Assembly: GCA_031181585.1 (NCBI GenBank)
Contig: JAPSKP010000004.1
Location: 1-64,000, forward strand
Origin: Lysinibacillus sp.
GTDB taxonomy: Bacteria; Bacillota; Bacilli; Bacillales_A; Planococcaceae
Length of the DNA stretch: 64,000 nucleotides
Direction of reading: 5' to 3'
Below the pieces are notes generated by a model. The model was not told the DNA's origin. It was given only the letters and a program-made list of their open reading frames with translations, and made no database searches. Made by a program: the position numbers and the translations under genes. Of this stretch, positions 16,842 through 26,382 are shown piece by piece (positions within the stretch are counted from its first letter, which is position 1; every line of letters begins with the position of its first letter).

Positions 16842-17448
16842 TCTTATATGGAAAGATCTATTCATTCAAAAGAAGCTGATTCTGCTTTACTTGGCTATTA
16901 TCGGGCTTTACTTTTGGCTGGGTACGCCGCTTTTCTGGCTTGCGTTTATTACGAGTATATCTTTTATTATGAATGCCTTCTACTATGATGAAAAAGACAA
17001 TATAAATATTTTGCTGAATTCTCTGCCTTATACGAGAAAGCAGATTGTTACCTCGAAATACATCGGTGCTATTATCTTTACGGCTTTATTCATTGGGGTG
17101 ATTGCCGGCGGCAGTTTTATTATCAATGGAATGGAATCGCCTTTTTCGTGGAAAGGAGTATTGCAAACGTTTGGACTTGTCATGGCTTGGATAAGTTTGA
17201 TTTTTCCATTTTTCTATAAATTTAAACAGCAATATTTAGTCATTGGAGGTATCATTTTCTTTGTGATTGCGATGCTTAGCTTCAAGGCAGTGATTCATCT
17301 ATTAAAAGAAAGATTTGGAGAAGTTGTCCAGTGGTTTATCGGCTTATCTGATTTGCAGCTGTATTCTTCTGCTTCCCTTGTTATTTTATTATTGTACGGG
17401 GGGTCATGGCTGCTATCAATGCGTATTTATGAAAGAAAAGTCTTTTAA
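16834..17448 (+). CDS. ABC-2 type permease
   Basis: The 204-residue protein overlaps the ATPase gene by 8 nt. Six hydrophobic segments are visible, with the ABC-2 hallmark region LLNSLPYTRKQIVTSKYIG in the first cytosolic loop. It forms the channel for the neighbouring ATPase. The substrate is unknown. Confidence 0.88.
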   Translation: MFNLIWKDLFIQKKLILLYLAIIGLYFWLGTPLFWLAFITSISFIMNAFYYDEKDNINILLNSLPYTRKQIVTSKYIGAIIFTALFIGVIAGGSFIINGMESPFSWKGVLQTFGLVMAWISLIFPFFYKFKQQYLVIGGIIFFVIAMLSFKAVIHLLKERFGEVVQWFIGLSDLQLYSSASLVILLLYGGSWLLSMRIYERKVF

Positions 17449-17481
17449 AATATCCTTGGAAAAGATCTCTTCATTAAAGTG

Positions 17482-17723
17482 AAGCTGGGACAAAATCTTA
17501 AAACACTATTTTTCTCCGGTGGAAAAATAGTGTTTTTTCGGTATGGTGGACACTGATCTCCATTAGGAATATGCTTTCCGCGGTTATGGCCTGAGATCAT
17601 AGTCTCGGGCGTCGTGCTATTCTATAGGAGTCAATCCAGCAATTCAGGGGATTTCGAAAGCATCAAATTCTTCTTATAGATTTACGCTGACTTTCTTGAG
17701 ATTTCTATTTATGTCCCAGCCTT
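17482..17723. repeat. Intergenic repeat bounded by GCTGGGACA inverted ends (MITE-like)
   Basis: AAGCTGGGACAAAAT at 17482-17496 is mirrored by ATTTATGTCCCAGCCTT at 17707-17723. The interior has no coding frame but holds a strong hairpin with a T-run (17500-17538). Blocks with GGCTGGGACA ends are familiar from intergenic regions of Planococcaceae-type genomes. No obvious target duplication is visible. Confidence 0.65.
17500..17538 (+). terminator. Intrinsic terminator of the ABC operon (inside the repeat)
   Basis: AACACTATTTTT pairs with AAAAATAGTGTT around a CTCCGGTGG loop, followed by TTTT. Confidence 0.8.
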
Positions 17724-17753
17724 GTTCTTGTTCGATAACGATCTTGCCGGAAA

Positions 17754-18656
17754 TCAGTTTTTCTCCGGAAGAGGGGCCCTCCTGGAAACGCTCGCATTTT
17801 TGCCTAGTACCACCGACAGGACAACAATCACTGCGATCACAATCGTGAATAGGGAGATGGATTCACCGAGGAAAGCTGCGGCAAATAGAATCATTAAAAA
17901 TGGCTGTAAGTATTGGATTTGACTAACTCTGGCTATGCCGCCCATCGCCATCCCGCTGTACCATGCAACATATGCGAGAAATTGACTAACAATGGCAAGA
18001 TAAAAAAAGCTGATCCAGGCTTGAAGAGGGACATGGAGCATGTCTGCTGACAGGTTCATTCCCACTGGAATAATAAAAAGTGGGGCACCAATAATAACCG
18101 CCCAAGCAATGACTTGCCAGCTCCCTAATTCCTGTGCTAATTTCCCGCCTTCAGCGTAACTGAGCCCAAGGATCACAACCGCTGCCAGTAAAGCTAAATC
18201 AGCAAAATACAATCCGCCAAACCCTAGATGAAAAGCGTAGGCAATAACAGCGAAAGAGCCGGTGATGCTTGCAAACCAGAATGTAAACGAAGGAATCTCT
18301 CCTGCTCTAAAAACGGCAAATCCAGTTGTAGCTAGGGGCAGCAGGGCTAATACAACAGCTCCATGCGAAACGGGTAAAGATTCCATTGCCCACGAGGTGA
18401 GGAGGGGAAATCCTAACACAGCTCCCGCAGCAACAACGAGCAGACTTTTGAATTGCCGTGGGGTAGGGAGCTTTTCTTTTCGAACAATTAATACAATAGT
18501 AACTAGAATAGCAGCAACAACCGTTCGTCCTAAGCCGACGAACGTAGTACCAAAATATTTTACGGCAACGCTTGTAGAAGGAAGCGTTAAACTAAAACAA
18601 ACAACGCCTACCAGTCCAAACAATAACCCGAGCTTCTTCCGGTTATCCTTTTGCAT
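17754..18656 (-). CDS. EamA-family (DMT) transporter
   Basis: The 300-residue protein starts at ATG 18656 behind GGTGG; an in-frame GTG lies 9 nt upstream. Ten membrane helices fall into two EamA repeats, with the typical end of helix 9-10 (YLQPFLMILFAAAFLGE). Divergent from a MocR regulator, it is likely an amino-acid or metabolite exporter under that regulator's control. Confidence 0.9.
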   Translation of the reverse strand: MQKDNRKKLGLLFGLVGVVCFSLTLPSTSVAVKYFGTTFVGLGRTVVAAILVTIVLIVRKEKLPTPRQFKSLLVVAAGAVLGFPLLTSWAMESLPVSHGAVVLALLPLATTGFAVFRAGEIPSFTFWFASITGSFAVIAYAFHLGFGGLYFADLALLAAVVILGLSYAEGGKLAQELGSWQVIAWAVIIGAPLFIIPVGMNLSADMLHVPLQAWISFFYLAIVSQFLAYVAWYSGMAMGGIARVSQIQYLQPFLMILFAAAFLGESISLFTIVIAVIVVLSVVLGKNASVSRRAPLPEKN

Positions 18657-18688
18657 CTTATCCACCTATCTTTTCTTTTGAATTATAT

Positions 18689-18794
18689 CTGTACCGTTTT
18701 TTCTTTCCTGAAAAAACAGCCCTGATATAATTAACATAATAATAGGTACAGAAAATGAAAGAAATCGGGATTTTATCTGTTTGTACCAGTACAG
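18689..18794. promoter_or_regulatory. Cluster of GTAC half-sites between eamA-type gene and mocR
   Basis: CTGTACC (18689), GGTACAG (18745), TGTACC (18782) and AGTACAG (18788) occur within 106 bp of the divergent intergenic region. MocR proteins bind direct and inverted repeats of this kind. Confidence 0.55.
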
Positions 18795-18812
18795 TTGGAG
18801 GGGGATGGGTGA

Positions 18813-20207
18813 ATGTCTTCAAAATATATAGTGATTATGGAGGACATTAAGCAGCGGCTGGCAGAGAAGTCTCTTGTTGCAGGAAGTAAGCTTCCTTCGG
18901 TTCGTCAGCTATCCAAGCATTTTTCATGCAGCAAAAATACGGTTATAAAAGCATACGAAGAATTGGAAAAGCTTCATCTGATTTACTCTGTTCCAAAAAG
19001 CGGTTATTTTGTTGTGAATGAATTGCCAAATGCAGCGGATGAAAAGCATGTGATTGATTTCTTCTCAGCTGGTCCAGATAAAAATGTCATGCCTTATATG
19101 GAGTTTCAGCATTGTATGAATCAAGCAATTGAACAATATAAGGAGGCACTTTTTACATACTCCGACCAGCAGGGCCTTTACTCATTAAGGGTACAGGTCG
19201 TGAAGTATTTGCAAAATTTACAAGTGTTTACTGAGCCTGAAAGGGTAGTGGTAGTTTCCGGCTCACAGCAAGCCCTCAATTTATTAGTTTCTATGCCGTT
19301 TCCAAATGGGAAACATAATATTCTCGTTGAGCAGCCGACTTATTTTGGATTTATTGAGTCTCTCCAGCTGCAGCAGGCTGCCGCTTTTGGTATTGAGTTA
19401 TCGATGCAAGGGATTGACCTGGAGCGTCTTGAATATATTTTCCGCAATAATGATATTAAATTTTTCTACATTATTCCTAGATTTCATAACCCACTTGGTC
19501 ATAGCTATACGAATGGAGAAAAGAAAAAGATTGTTGAGCTGGCTGAAAAATACGATGTTTATATCGTGGAGGACGATTTTTTAGGAGATCTTGACCCAAA
19601 TACAAAATCAGACCCGCTGTTTTCCTTTGCTCCTTCTGGAAGAGTCATTTATATTAAAAGTTTTTCAAAGATTTTCTTGCCTGGACTTAGGATTGCGACT
19701 GTTGTTCTTCCAACTTTTATGGTGTCTAACTTTTTACGATATAAATTCAGTGCTGATTTTAATAGCCCGGCACTTTCCCAAGGAGCGCTTGAAATTTATT
19801 TAAAAAGTGGCATGTTTGCCAGCCATCTTAAAAAGATTAAAGAGGTATATCACAAAAAAATGCATGTTCTTCAAGAAACATGTGAATGTTTGCTGCCTGC
19901 TGGTACTCATTTTTCTAAACCGTCTTCAGGTTTTTATCTCTCTATCAGCTTGCCTGGAAATGTAACAGCAAAACAGATTGTTCATATGTTACATGAAAGA
20001 AATATACTAGTCGATGATGCCTCGAGGATGTTTTTGCCGGAATATAAAAAGGATAACCTCCTTCGGCTAAGTATCTCTCAGGTAAATGAGCATCAAATTA
20101 AAACTGGCATAGAAGAACTCGCTGATTGTATTGCCTTACTAAGCAGCAGAAAAAATCATATTACACCTGAAAAAGAACGATTAAGTGAAAATTACTATAA
20201 GATGTAA
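18813..20207 (+). CDS. MocR-type regulator (GntR HTH fused to aminotransferase fold)
   Basis: The 464-residue protein has a GntR winged helix at residues 1-70 (LPSVRQLSKHFSCSKNTVIK) and a class I aminotransferase-like domain from about 100 on. The PLP lysine sits in the conserved YIKSFSKIFLPGLR segment. GGAGGGG precedes the start. The divergent EamA exporter is its probable target. The effector is unknown. Confidence 0.92.
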   Translation: MSSKYIVIMEDIKQRLAEKSLVAGSKLPSVRQLSKHFSCSKNTVIKAYEELEKLHLIYSVPKSGYFVVNELPNAADEKHVIDFFSAGPDKNVMPYMEFQHCMNQAIEQYKEALFTYSDQQGLYSLRVQVVKYLQNLQVFTEPERVVVVSGSQQALNLLVSMPFPNGKHNILVEQPTYFGFIESLQLQQAAAFGIELSMQGIDLERLEYIFRNNDIKFFYIIPRFHNPLGHSYTNGEKKKIVELAEKYDVYIVEDDFLGDLDPNTKSDPLFSFAPSGRVIYIKSFSKIFLPGLRIATVVLPTFMVSNFLRYKFSADFNSPALSQGALEIYLKSGMFASHLKKIKEVYHKKMHVLQETCECLLPAGTHFSKPSSGFYLSISLPGNVTAKQIVHMLHERNILVDDASRMFLPEYKKDNLLRLSISQVNEHQIKTGIEELADCIALLSSRKNHITPEKERLSENYYKM

Positions 20208-20260
20208 GCGATTAAAGGCGACCTTTTTTTTACATTGAAGAGGAGTGCTGTTAATCGCTT
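20206..20260. terminator. Long inverted repeat with internal T-run after mocR
   Basis: AAGCGATTAA (20206-20215) and TTAATCGCTT (20251-20260) can pair. An AAAGG..CCTTTTTTTT segment inside gives the rightward stop. Confidence 0.55.
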
Positions 20261-20267
20261 TACATGG

Positions 20268-20552
20268 TTAAAAAGTACGCTTCTGTTCGATGGAAAGAAG
20301 GCGGGATTTATAGAAGCAAAAGACGGTGGTTGTCAGTCCAACCGATAAAAAAATACTTCCGATAATTAGAAATGTCATACTATAATGTTTGACCAGAAGG
20401 TGATAGAAAGTTGTTTCTACGCTCCCGACCTCGCGCAGCCAGCTTTCCGACAAACTTATTCCTAATCCCGGACTTACAAACATCAGTAATAGACCAACTA
20501 CACTCAGTAGAATCCCTGTCAGCAATACCATTTTCAATTCTTTAATTAGCAT
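20268..20552 (-). CDS. Small two-helix membrane protein
   Basis: The 94-residue protein starts at ATG 20552 with AAAGGAGG 8 nt upstream. Two membrane segments (about residues 8-30 and 60-82) are joined by an outward loop. I do not recognise a family. It shares the 3' intergenic space with mocR. Confidence 0.65.
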   Translation of the reverse strand: MLIKELKMVLLTGILLSVVGLLLMFVSPGLGISLSESWLREVGSVETTFYHLLVKHYSMTFLIIGSIFLSVGLTTTVFCFYKSRLLSIEQKRTF

Positions 20553-20912
20553 GTATTTTGCCTCCTTTGGATACAAAACCTCGACGGACATTCAACATTT
20601 TGGTTACACCATTTTATTGGCTGTTTGGTGGCAGATCATCAGCAAACATCTTATAAAATAATCATTCATCTGACATAGGAAAGAATGAAATACCTTCTTC
20701 TAGTATATGATGGACGAGTGGAGAGTGGTCATTATCCAATAAATGTTATGTAAGTATGAAAGGGGAGAAAGAACGTAATATCCATTTCTAAATTCTGCTT
20801 TTGGTTACGTGGGCAATAACGGCCTATATACAAAAAAGGAGCATAGTGGCGTGCCAGCACCAATATACTCCGATATTTTCAATTTATATTTTCTCTTTTT
20901 ACAAAATAAAAC
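20553..20912. other. Intergenic stretch without visible gene
   Basis: About 360 bp between a leftward small gene's start and the leftward zincin-like gene's stop. No frame has a supported start, and I see no strong hairpin with a T-run. Confidence 0.5.
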
Positions 20913-21482
20913 TTACACTGGCTGGAGGGAACGTTCCTCTGCTAGCTTATTATATAAGAATAAATCTTCCTCATATAAATCTTTATACGTAGCCAGGCTA
21001 TGTTTCTTGATGAGTTCAAACGTGAAATCATCGACAAGGCGGGCTGTTTCGTTTAAATATTTAGCGTTGTGCCAGGCAGTCTCTTCAAATGTAATATCCA
21101 TCTCATGTTCTTCAAGTAAAACGGATAGAAGGTCGATATTCGTATAAAGCTCTTTGGGGGAATGGTTGTTTTTCATATCGATGATTTCGAGAGTTCGGTC
21201 GAGCGACGCCTGCAATGCTTCACGATCCAGCGCATGGCCAAGCTCGTGCATTGTCAGCGCTTTTACATATTGCTCAAACGGAATGTCAGCCTGCATTTCC
21301 TTCCAGGCTTTTACTAGACGTTTTTCATCATATCCTACATAGTCACCGATAAAGTTATAGCTCATATTGATACCGCAGTTATCCTTCTTCAGCTCTGTTA
21401 CCATTCCAGCTGCTTTAATTGTGGAAAGAATCAGTTGTTGAAGGTCGTTTTCTTTATAGCTGTCTTGCATGTAGTTTCTCAT
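20913..21482 (-). CDS. Zincin-like putative metalloprotease (HELGH)
   Basis: The 189-residue soluble protein contains H79-E80-x-x-H83 (TMHELGHALDRE), the zincin motif, with a downstream helical half rich in Glu that could supply the third ligand (LLEEHEMD). AGGGAG lies very close to the first ATG, so the start could also be the Met at residue 5. Named family not recognised. Confidence 0.75.
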   Translation of the reverse strand: MRNYMQDSYKENDLQQLILSTIKAAGMVTELKKDNCGINMSYNFIGDYVGYDEKRLVKAWKEMQADIPFEQYVKALTMHELGHALDREALQASLDRTLEIIDMKNNHSPKELYTNIDLLSVLLEEHEMDITFEETAWHNAKYLNETARLVDDFTFELIKKHSLATYKDLYEEDLFLYNKLAEERSLQPV

Positions 21483-21779
21483 TTCTCCCTCTATATCATA
21501 ATAAAATATTATACTAGTAAATAATATATGAAAGCTGATTAAATATATACCATTATTTGTTGGTTTTCAACTATTTTGATTTCGAGGGAAGAATAGAAAG
21601 TATGCCTACATACAAAGAAAAAGAAGCGTTTGTAGTTGCATCAACAACTACAAACACCTCTTTTTATAGTGACGTGTTTTTTTTGTGGGTTTACTAGTAT
21701 TGGATTATAGTGGGATAACTAGAATCTGTCGACTAGATACTTAATACGATGATTAGTAAGTTTTTAGTGTTTGGTTAGT

Positions 21780-22166
21780 TTAGTTTTTGTTATTGTTGTT
21801 TGATCGGCTGCGGCTGCTTGCTTCTCCGCCTTTGCGGCCAGCTTCTTCACGGCTCATTTTACCGCCGTTGCTGCCACCATTGTTGCCACTGTTGTTATTG
21901 TTATTTTGGTTAGCTTCTCCGCCCTTACGGCCGATTTCTTCATAGAATTCTTCGCCGTGGTTTTGTGAAGTAGCCTCTCCGCCTTTACGGCCGATTTCTT
22001 GGTAAAATTCTTTGTCGTGGTTTTGTGAAGTAGCTTCTCCGCCTTTGCGGCCAATCTCTTCATAAAACTCGCGACCATGATTATTGGAGGTAGCTTCTCC
22101 GCCTTTACGACCCGCTTCTTGAACTGTCATGTTTTCGTTGTTGTTGTTATTGCGTTTGTTAGCCAT
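21780..22166 (-). CDS. gsiB: KGG-repeat general stress protein (GsiB-like)
   Basis: The 128-residue hydrophilic protein is built of repeats of about 20 residues with the core GRKGGEAT/AN (five copies), separated by Asn-rich linkers. Length and repeat match B. subtilis GsiB, a desiccation/LEA-like protein. AGGAGG stands 8 nt before the start. A sigma-B-like promoter lies at 22220-22244, so stress induction is likely. Confidence 0.9.
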   Translation of the reverse strand: MANKRNNNNNENMTVQEAGRKGGEATSNNHGREFYEEIGRKGGEATSQNHDKEFYQEIGRKGGEATSQNHGEEFYEEIGRKGGEANQNNNNNSGNNGGSNGGKMSREEAGRKGGEASSRSRSNNNNKN

Positions 22167-22219
22167 TTGTAATTCCTCCTAGAATTTTATTAGCTTATTG
22201 GGTTAAGCTTACAAGTTAT

Positions 22220-22244
22220 ATTCCCAGGAGGATTCAGGCTAAAC
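22220..22244 (-). promoter_or_regulatory. Sigma-B-type promoter of the KGG protein
   Basis: On the minus strand GTTTAG, a 13-bp spacer and GGGAAT match the sigma-B consensus GTTTAA-N12-15-GGGTAT with one change in each box. Confidence 0.7.
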
Positions 22245-22343
22245 ATTCCACTTCAAAATCTTTTGCCATAGCTATGTCATTTTTATAGGAGGAATCCGCG
22301 ACAATACTAGGGTTGGCAGGGAATTATTACAATTATATTTCAC

Positions 22344-23309
22344 TTATGTGTTAGTAATATAAATTGTCTTTTCTTGTGTATTAATTGTTCCTGTACCGCC
22401 AATAGGGAAGGTGAAGATTGGCTGAGTATGTCCGAAATCTACATTATAGAGAACGGGAATCGTTTTTAGAATAGGATGCTTATCAAGAATAAAGTGCAAT
22501 TGCTGCTTAGACATATTCGATTCCCGCTGAAATCGTCCAATGATAAGTGCTTTGACAGACTGTGCGGCTTGCAGCAAGGAAGTCAGGTCACGGGCGAACA
22601 GCTCAGGCGTAACCATATAATCATCTTCTACAAAGAGAACAGCATCCATTAGCTCTGGCATATAAGGTGTTCCTTGCAGGAGATTCAGTGTACAGAGATT
22701 TCCTCCCCAAATTGTTCCTTCAGCTGTTCCTTCATTATAAGTTTTCCATTCTGTACGCTCAAAATGTCGATTTGCCCCCTCTAAATACCAGGCATCATCA
22801 CTCCACTCAGCAGAAGCAATGAGCGGGTAAGGAGCTTCTTGTGTGAATGCACGAAGGAAGGAGCTTGTTTGATAAGCCTGTCCCTTTTCCATCTGAAAGC
22901 TTGAAAAATGCGGTCCGGAATAGGTAACAAAATTACAGCGTGCTGCAATTGCCGTAGCGATTGCTGTAATATCACTGTATCCGCAGAAAATTTTCGGATT
23001 TCTACTTATTAGATCGTAGTCGAGATAGGGGAGCAGTTCGTTGCTGTTAAAGCCGCCGATCACTGTCAGGATTGCTTTTACCTGAGAATCTGCAAAGGCT
23101 GCATGTATATCCTCTACACGATGTTCAATAGAAGAAGAGTGCTGAAGGTCGTCTTCAAAGAGATGTTTACCGAAGGTCACCTGAAATCCTAGGTTCTCTA
23201 AACGAGCTTTTGCTGATTCGATACCTGCATTTGAAAGAATAGAAGCGCTGCAACTTGGTGCAACGATACGAATTTCATCATCGGGCTGGAGTTTTTGAGG
23301 CGTTCTCAT
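22344..23309 (-). CDS. LD-carboxypeptidase / MccF-like S66 peptidase
   Basis: The 321-residue protein has the S66 fold: nucleophile Ser112 in FCGYSDITA, the Glu region WGGNLCTLNLLQG and the C-terminal His in DFGHTQPIFTFPIGG. Members cut L-D bonds in recycled peptidoglycan peptides or inactivate microcin C. AAGGAGA precedes ATG 23309. It stands as a single gene. Confidence 0.92.
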   Translation of the reverse strand: MRTPQKLQPDDEIRIVAPSCSASILSNAGIESAKARLENLGFQVTFGKHLFEDDLQHSSSIEHRVEDIHAAFADSQVKAILTVIGGFNSNELLPYLDYDLISRNPKIFCGYSDITAIATAIAARCNFVTYSGPHFSSFQMEKGQAYQTSSFLRAFTQEAPYPLIASAEWSDDAWYLEGANRHFERTEWKTYNEGTAEGTIWGGNLCTLNLLQGTPYMPELMDAVLFVEDDYMVTPELFARDLTSLLQAAQSVKALIIGRFQRESNMSKQQLHFILDKHPILKTIPVLYNVDFGHTQPIFTFPIGGTGTINTQEKTIYITNT

Positions 23310-23441
23310 AGAAATGTCTCCTTTTTTCGGAAAATAGGGAAAAATTTTAATTTTGACTGTTCATTATAATAGGTTCATTATTCTCTGTCTAGAGGAAATA
23401 AAAAAACGAATGGCGACTTGCTGCTGCCATTCGGTCTTTCA

Positions 23442-24209
23442 TTATTTCAATGGAAGAGTGATTGGTTCCCGTTGCTTCACATACTGGATGCCGGCACGCT
23501 CAATCTCCTGCAAATAATCTTCTATATTGTCATTGTAATGCATGGCATAAATAGAGGAGTGAATTTCCTTCGGATAGTAGGCGAGTACATCCTTGAACTG
23601 GGCGTGTACACCGTTAAAAGTGAAACTCGTATCCTGGAAGATGGCAAGTGTATCATCATTTACAAAGCGCAGGAGATTGGCTTTATGCAAATCCTTTACA
23701 TCGCTTGGAAACAGAACATTGCCCAGTGGTCCTTTTATGAAAAGGCCAGAGCTGACAAGTCCTTTGGCATGACTGTTTGTCGTATCGAAAATTTGGAGCT
23801 CCACTCCTTCAAAATGAATGATATCCTGATCATTGACTACAGTAAATGCGCAAAAGTCATCGACCGTGCGCCCTTGGTTATCTAGAGCAGCAGAAAGGAG
23901 CTTACGCAGCTGAGAATAGACCTTCTGATGAACGAAAACGGGTGTTTTAATGGGTGTATGCTGACCGTCTTTAAACTGCCAGAAACGTTGCATCACAAGC
24001 TCCTCCAGACCGCCTGCATGATCAAAGTGGAGATGTGAAATCCAGACGCTATCGATATCGACATACGAGTATCCGGCTTTTTTCATGCTTTCACGGAGCG
24101 TTGTACCAGCATCAATCAACAGTTTCTTTGTGCCGATTTCCGCTACGTAGTTATTATGGTAGAAGCGCTCTGTAAATGCGCCGCCTACACCGAGTGGGAT
24201 TAATTTCAT
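23442..24209 (-). CDS. MBL-fold metallohydrolase
   Basis: The 255-residue protein starts at ATG 24209 behind AAGGA; a longer frame lacks a site. The metal motif is SHLHFDHAGG near residue 63, with later ligands in TTNSHAKG and AMHYND. The layout is nearest to ribonuclease Z/YtzE-like hydrolases. The substrate cannot be assigned. Confidence 0.88.
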   Translation of the reverse strand: MKLIPLGVGGAFTERFYHNNYVAEIGTKKLLIDAGTTLRESMKKAGYSYVDIDSVWISHLHFDHAGGLEELVMQRFWQFKDGQHTPIKTPVFVHQKVYSQLRKLLSAALDNQGRTVDDFCAFTVVNDQDIIHFEGVELQIFDTTNSHAKGLVSSGLFIKGPLGNVLFPSDVKDLHKANLLRFVNDDTLAIFQDTSFTFNGVHAQFKDVLAYYPKEIHSSIYAMHYNDNIEDYLQEIERAGIQYVKQREPITLPLK

Positions 24210-24445
24210 TGAATCAGTCCTTACTATAAGAGATAGCTCCATTTTACGATAAACTTTTTAGAAATTTTATTAAAAACCCCTGCAGTCTCCAAATATAAAA
24301 CAGAAATATTGTTCTGCTTCATTTCTTCTTCGCTTTATTTGAATGGTGACAGTACAAGGAGCAGAACAAGCCTGTAAAAGGGAATACGTCTATCCCTAAA
24401 CGTAAGGGTCTGCCTCCTAATCGGCAAAGCAGGCAAGCTCGTCAT

Positions 24446-25258
24446 TTACCCGCGATTTAAAATAGTGCGTACCATATGCACTGGTGACCATTCTGTATTA
24501 GAAACCGCGATGATTGGATAAGGCTTCGGAAAAAGTTCTGCAGTAATCTCATAAATATCTTTACCTTGCTTGGAAAGAGTGAGTACTTTTCCTTCCAACT
24601 CATCAATATACTCGATTTTTAGCCGAATCCATTCTTTAGCGTTCTTTACATATCCCGCATGACAACAATACATATCTTCAAAATCATATGCTTCAATCTT
24701 TTGTAAGGACCTTCGTGTATCCAGTATATTTTCTTCAGTCAACACAACCTTCACTTTCGGAGATACAAATAGGTCGCCTGTAAACATTGCACCAAGGTCA
24801 CGGTTGTAAAAGGTAACATGGTCCTTTGTATGGCCAGGTGTTTCAATGACTTCCCATGTATGGTTTCGCGAAGTGAATGTCTCATCTAAAGCTGTGGAAG
24901 AAAAAGGCGCGGATTCTCCCCATACGATTTGGCGATAGGTTGGGATACGGAATGGCTTTGGTGTGAAAGAAGTCGATGATGAGTGGATAAATGCAGGAAC
25001 ATCCCGTTGATTTTGAAGATAAGCGACATTTCCTATATGATCCTCGTGGAAATGTGTAATATAGATGGCATCAAAATCTGCTTCACTAAAGTACGCTTTA
25101 AATTCTTCTAGTAAAGAGCTGGAGCCTGTATCAATCAAAATTCCATCTACATTGAAACTGTAGACACTCATCGGACTTCCCGGCACATTGGCTGTACATT
25201 TAGACATTAGAACACCGTTTTCTCTTTTAATTTCGCTGCTTTTTTCTATCTTTAACAT
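24446..25258 (-). CDS. MBL-fold metallohydrolase (glyoxalase II/AHL-lactonase-like)
   Basis: The 270-residue protein has HFHEDHIG near residue 69, ETPGHTKDH, FTGDLF and CHAG, the full binuclear metal set. A winged C-terminal region follows. AAGGAGA precedes ATG 25258. It is not closely similar to the neighbouring MBL gene (different C-terminus and motif spacing), so this is not a recent tandem duplication. Confidence 0.9.
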   Translation of the reverse strand: MLKIEKSSEIKRENGVLMSKCTANVPGSPMSVYSFNVDGILIDTGSSSLLEEFKAYFSEADFDAIYITHFHEDHIGNVAYLQNQRDVPAFIHSSSTSFTPKPFRIPTYRQIVWGESAPFSSTALDETFTSRNHTWEVIETPGHTKDHVTFYNRDLGAMFTGDLFVSPKVKVVLTEENILDTRRSLQKIEAYDFEDMYCCHAGYVKNAKEWIRLKIEYIDELEGKVLTLSKQGKDIYEITAELFPKPYPIIAVSNTEWSPVHMVRTILNRG

Positions 25259-25418
25259 ACGAATCTCTCCTTAACGCTTTCTTTCTAGTATAACAAGCGA
25301 AAAAGGAAATGAACACCTATTCATTTTGTAAGCCTTTAAATTTTCCAGTTAAAACGAGGAATTTTATCGGTAACTGTGTAATATAACATATCAACCCTTT
25401 GAATAAGGAGGTTAGAAG

Positions 25419-25979
25419 ATGGAGGAGGAATATACAGTGGAATGGACACTGCCGACATTGACTACCGAACGGCTAACGCTTCGAGCTGTCACGATGGATG
25501 ATGCTGAAGATATGTTTACATATGGTTCCAATGAAAATGTTACGAAATATGTGCTCTGGCATACACATGAATCAATCGAGGATACAAAGAAATTTATCGA
25601 AATGGCTGTGGAAACGTATAAGATGCAGCCATTTTACCATTGGGGCATTATTTATAATGGAAAATTCATTGGAACAATTGATTATGTGATGTTGCAGCAG
25701 CATAATAAAGTGGGAGAAATAGGCTATGTATTGGCAGAAGAATATTGGAATAAAGGAATTGTCACCGAGGCAGCCAAAAAAGTGATTGAATTTGGCTTTC
25801 ATAAGCTGGGTCTTGTGCGAGTCCAAGCCCGTTGTGTTACGGAAAATATTGGTTCTTCACGTGTTATGGAAAAAAGCGGCATGACCTATGAAGGTACTCT
25901 CCGAAAAGCTCTATTTATGAAGGGGAGTCATAGAGATGTTGAAATGTATGCCATTACAGATGAGGACAGTCGATCCTAA
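25419..25979 (+). CDS. GNAT acetyltransferase, RimJ/RimL type
   Basis: The 186-residue protein starts at ATG 25419 with AAGGAGG. The acetyl-CoA loop region is YVLAEEYWNKGIVTEAAK and the family end ENIGSSRVMEKSGMTYEG is present. Substrates may be protein N-termini or small amines; unknown here. Confidence 0.92.
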   Translation: MEEEYTVEWTLPTLTTERLTLRAVTMDDAEDMFTYGSNENVTKYVLWHTHESIEDTKKFIEMAVETYKMQPFYHWGIIYNGKFIGTIDYVMLQQHNKVGEIGYVLAEEYWNKGIVTEAAKKVIEFGFHKLGLVRVQARCVTENIGSSRVMEKSGMTYEGTLRKALFMKGSHRDVEMYAITDEDSRS

Positions 25980-26013
25980 ATGCTAGCGGCAGAAAGGATA
26001 ACGACAGCGTGAT

Positions 26014-26061
26014 AAAAGGCGGAATGTGAAAGAAGGTACTGCCTTTACGCTCACATTCCGC
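26014..26061 (-). terminator. Intrinsic terminator
   Basis: GCGGAATGTGA pairs with TCACATTCCGC; the minus strand continues with TTTTAT. It serves the small leftward gene and could also stop the rightward acetyltransferase transcript. Confidence 0.65.
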
Positions 26062-26091
26062 TTGATTCGTTCGTGTTCATTTGCCTGCCTC

Positions 26092-26238
26092 TTAGAAATC
26101 ATTATCGTCAAAATTGTCTAGTGTACAGTTGCACTGCTCCTCACGCAGATAGGCATCATCATTTTCTGAAGATGGTTCGTACGTGTAAGGATACTTACTT
26201 GTTACTTGCTCTAAATAAATTTGATATGGCATAACCAT
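26092..26238 (-). CDS. Small acidic protein with CxC motif (46-48 aa)
   Basis: The frame runs from ATG 26238 (or the better-spaced ATG 26232, with GAGGGG upstream) to TAA at 26092. The product is MVMPYQIYLEQVTSKYPYTY followed by an acidic tail with EEQCNCTLDNFDDND. It has a ribosome site, a terminator and gene-like codon use, but I know no family. Confidence 0.6.
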   Translation of the reverse strand: MVMPYQIYLEQVTSKYPYTYEPSSENDDAYLREEQCNCTLDNFDDNDF

Positions 26239-26382
26239 CACCCCTCTTCTATTTTACAATATTCTGAATATTTTTTAAACAAAAATCATTATCATATTAA
26301 AAAAATTCTTTTCAATTTTCTAATTTATGTTAATATTTAGGTAATAAGTATATAGAAAAATATTTGAAAGGTAGGTGATTAG

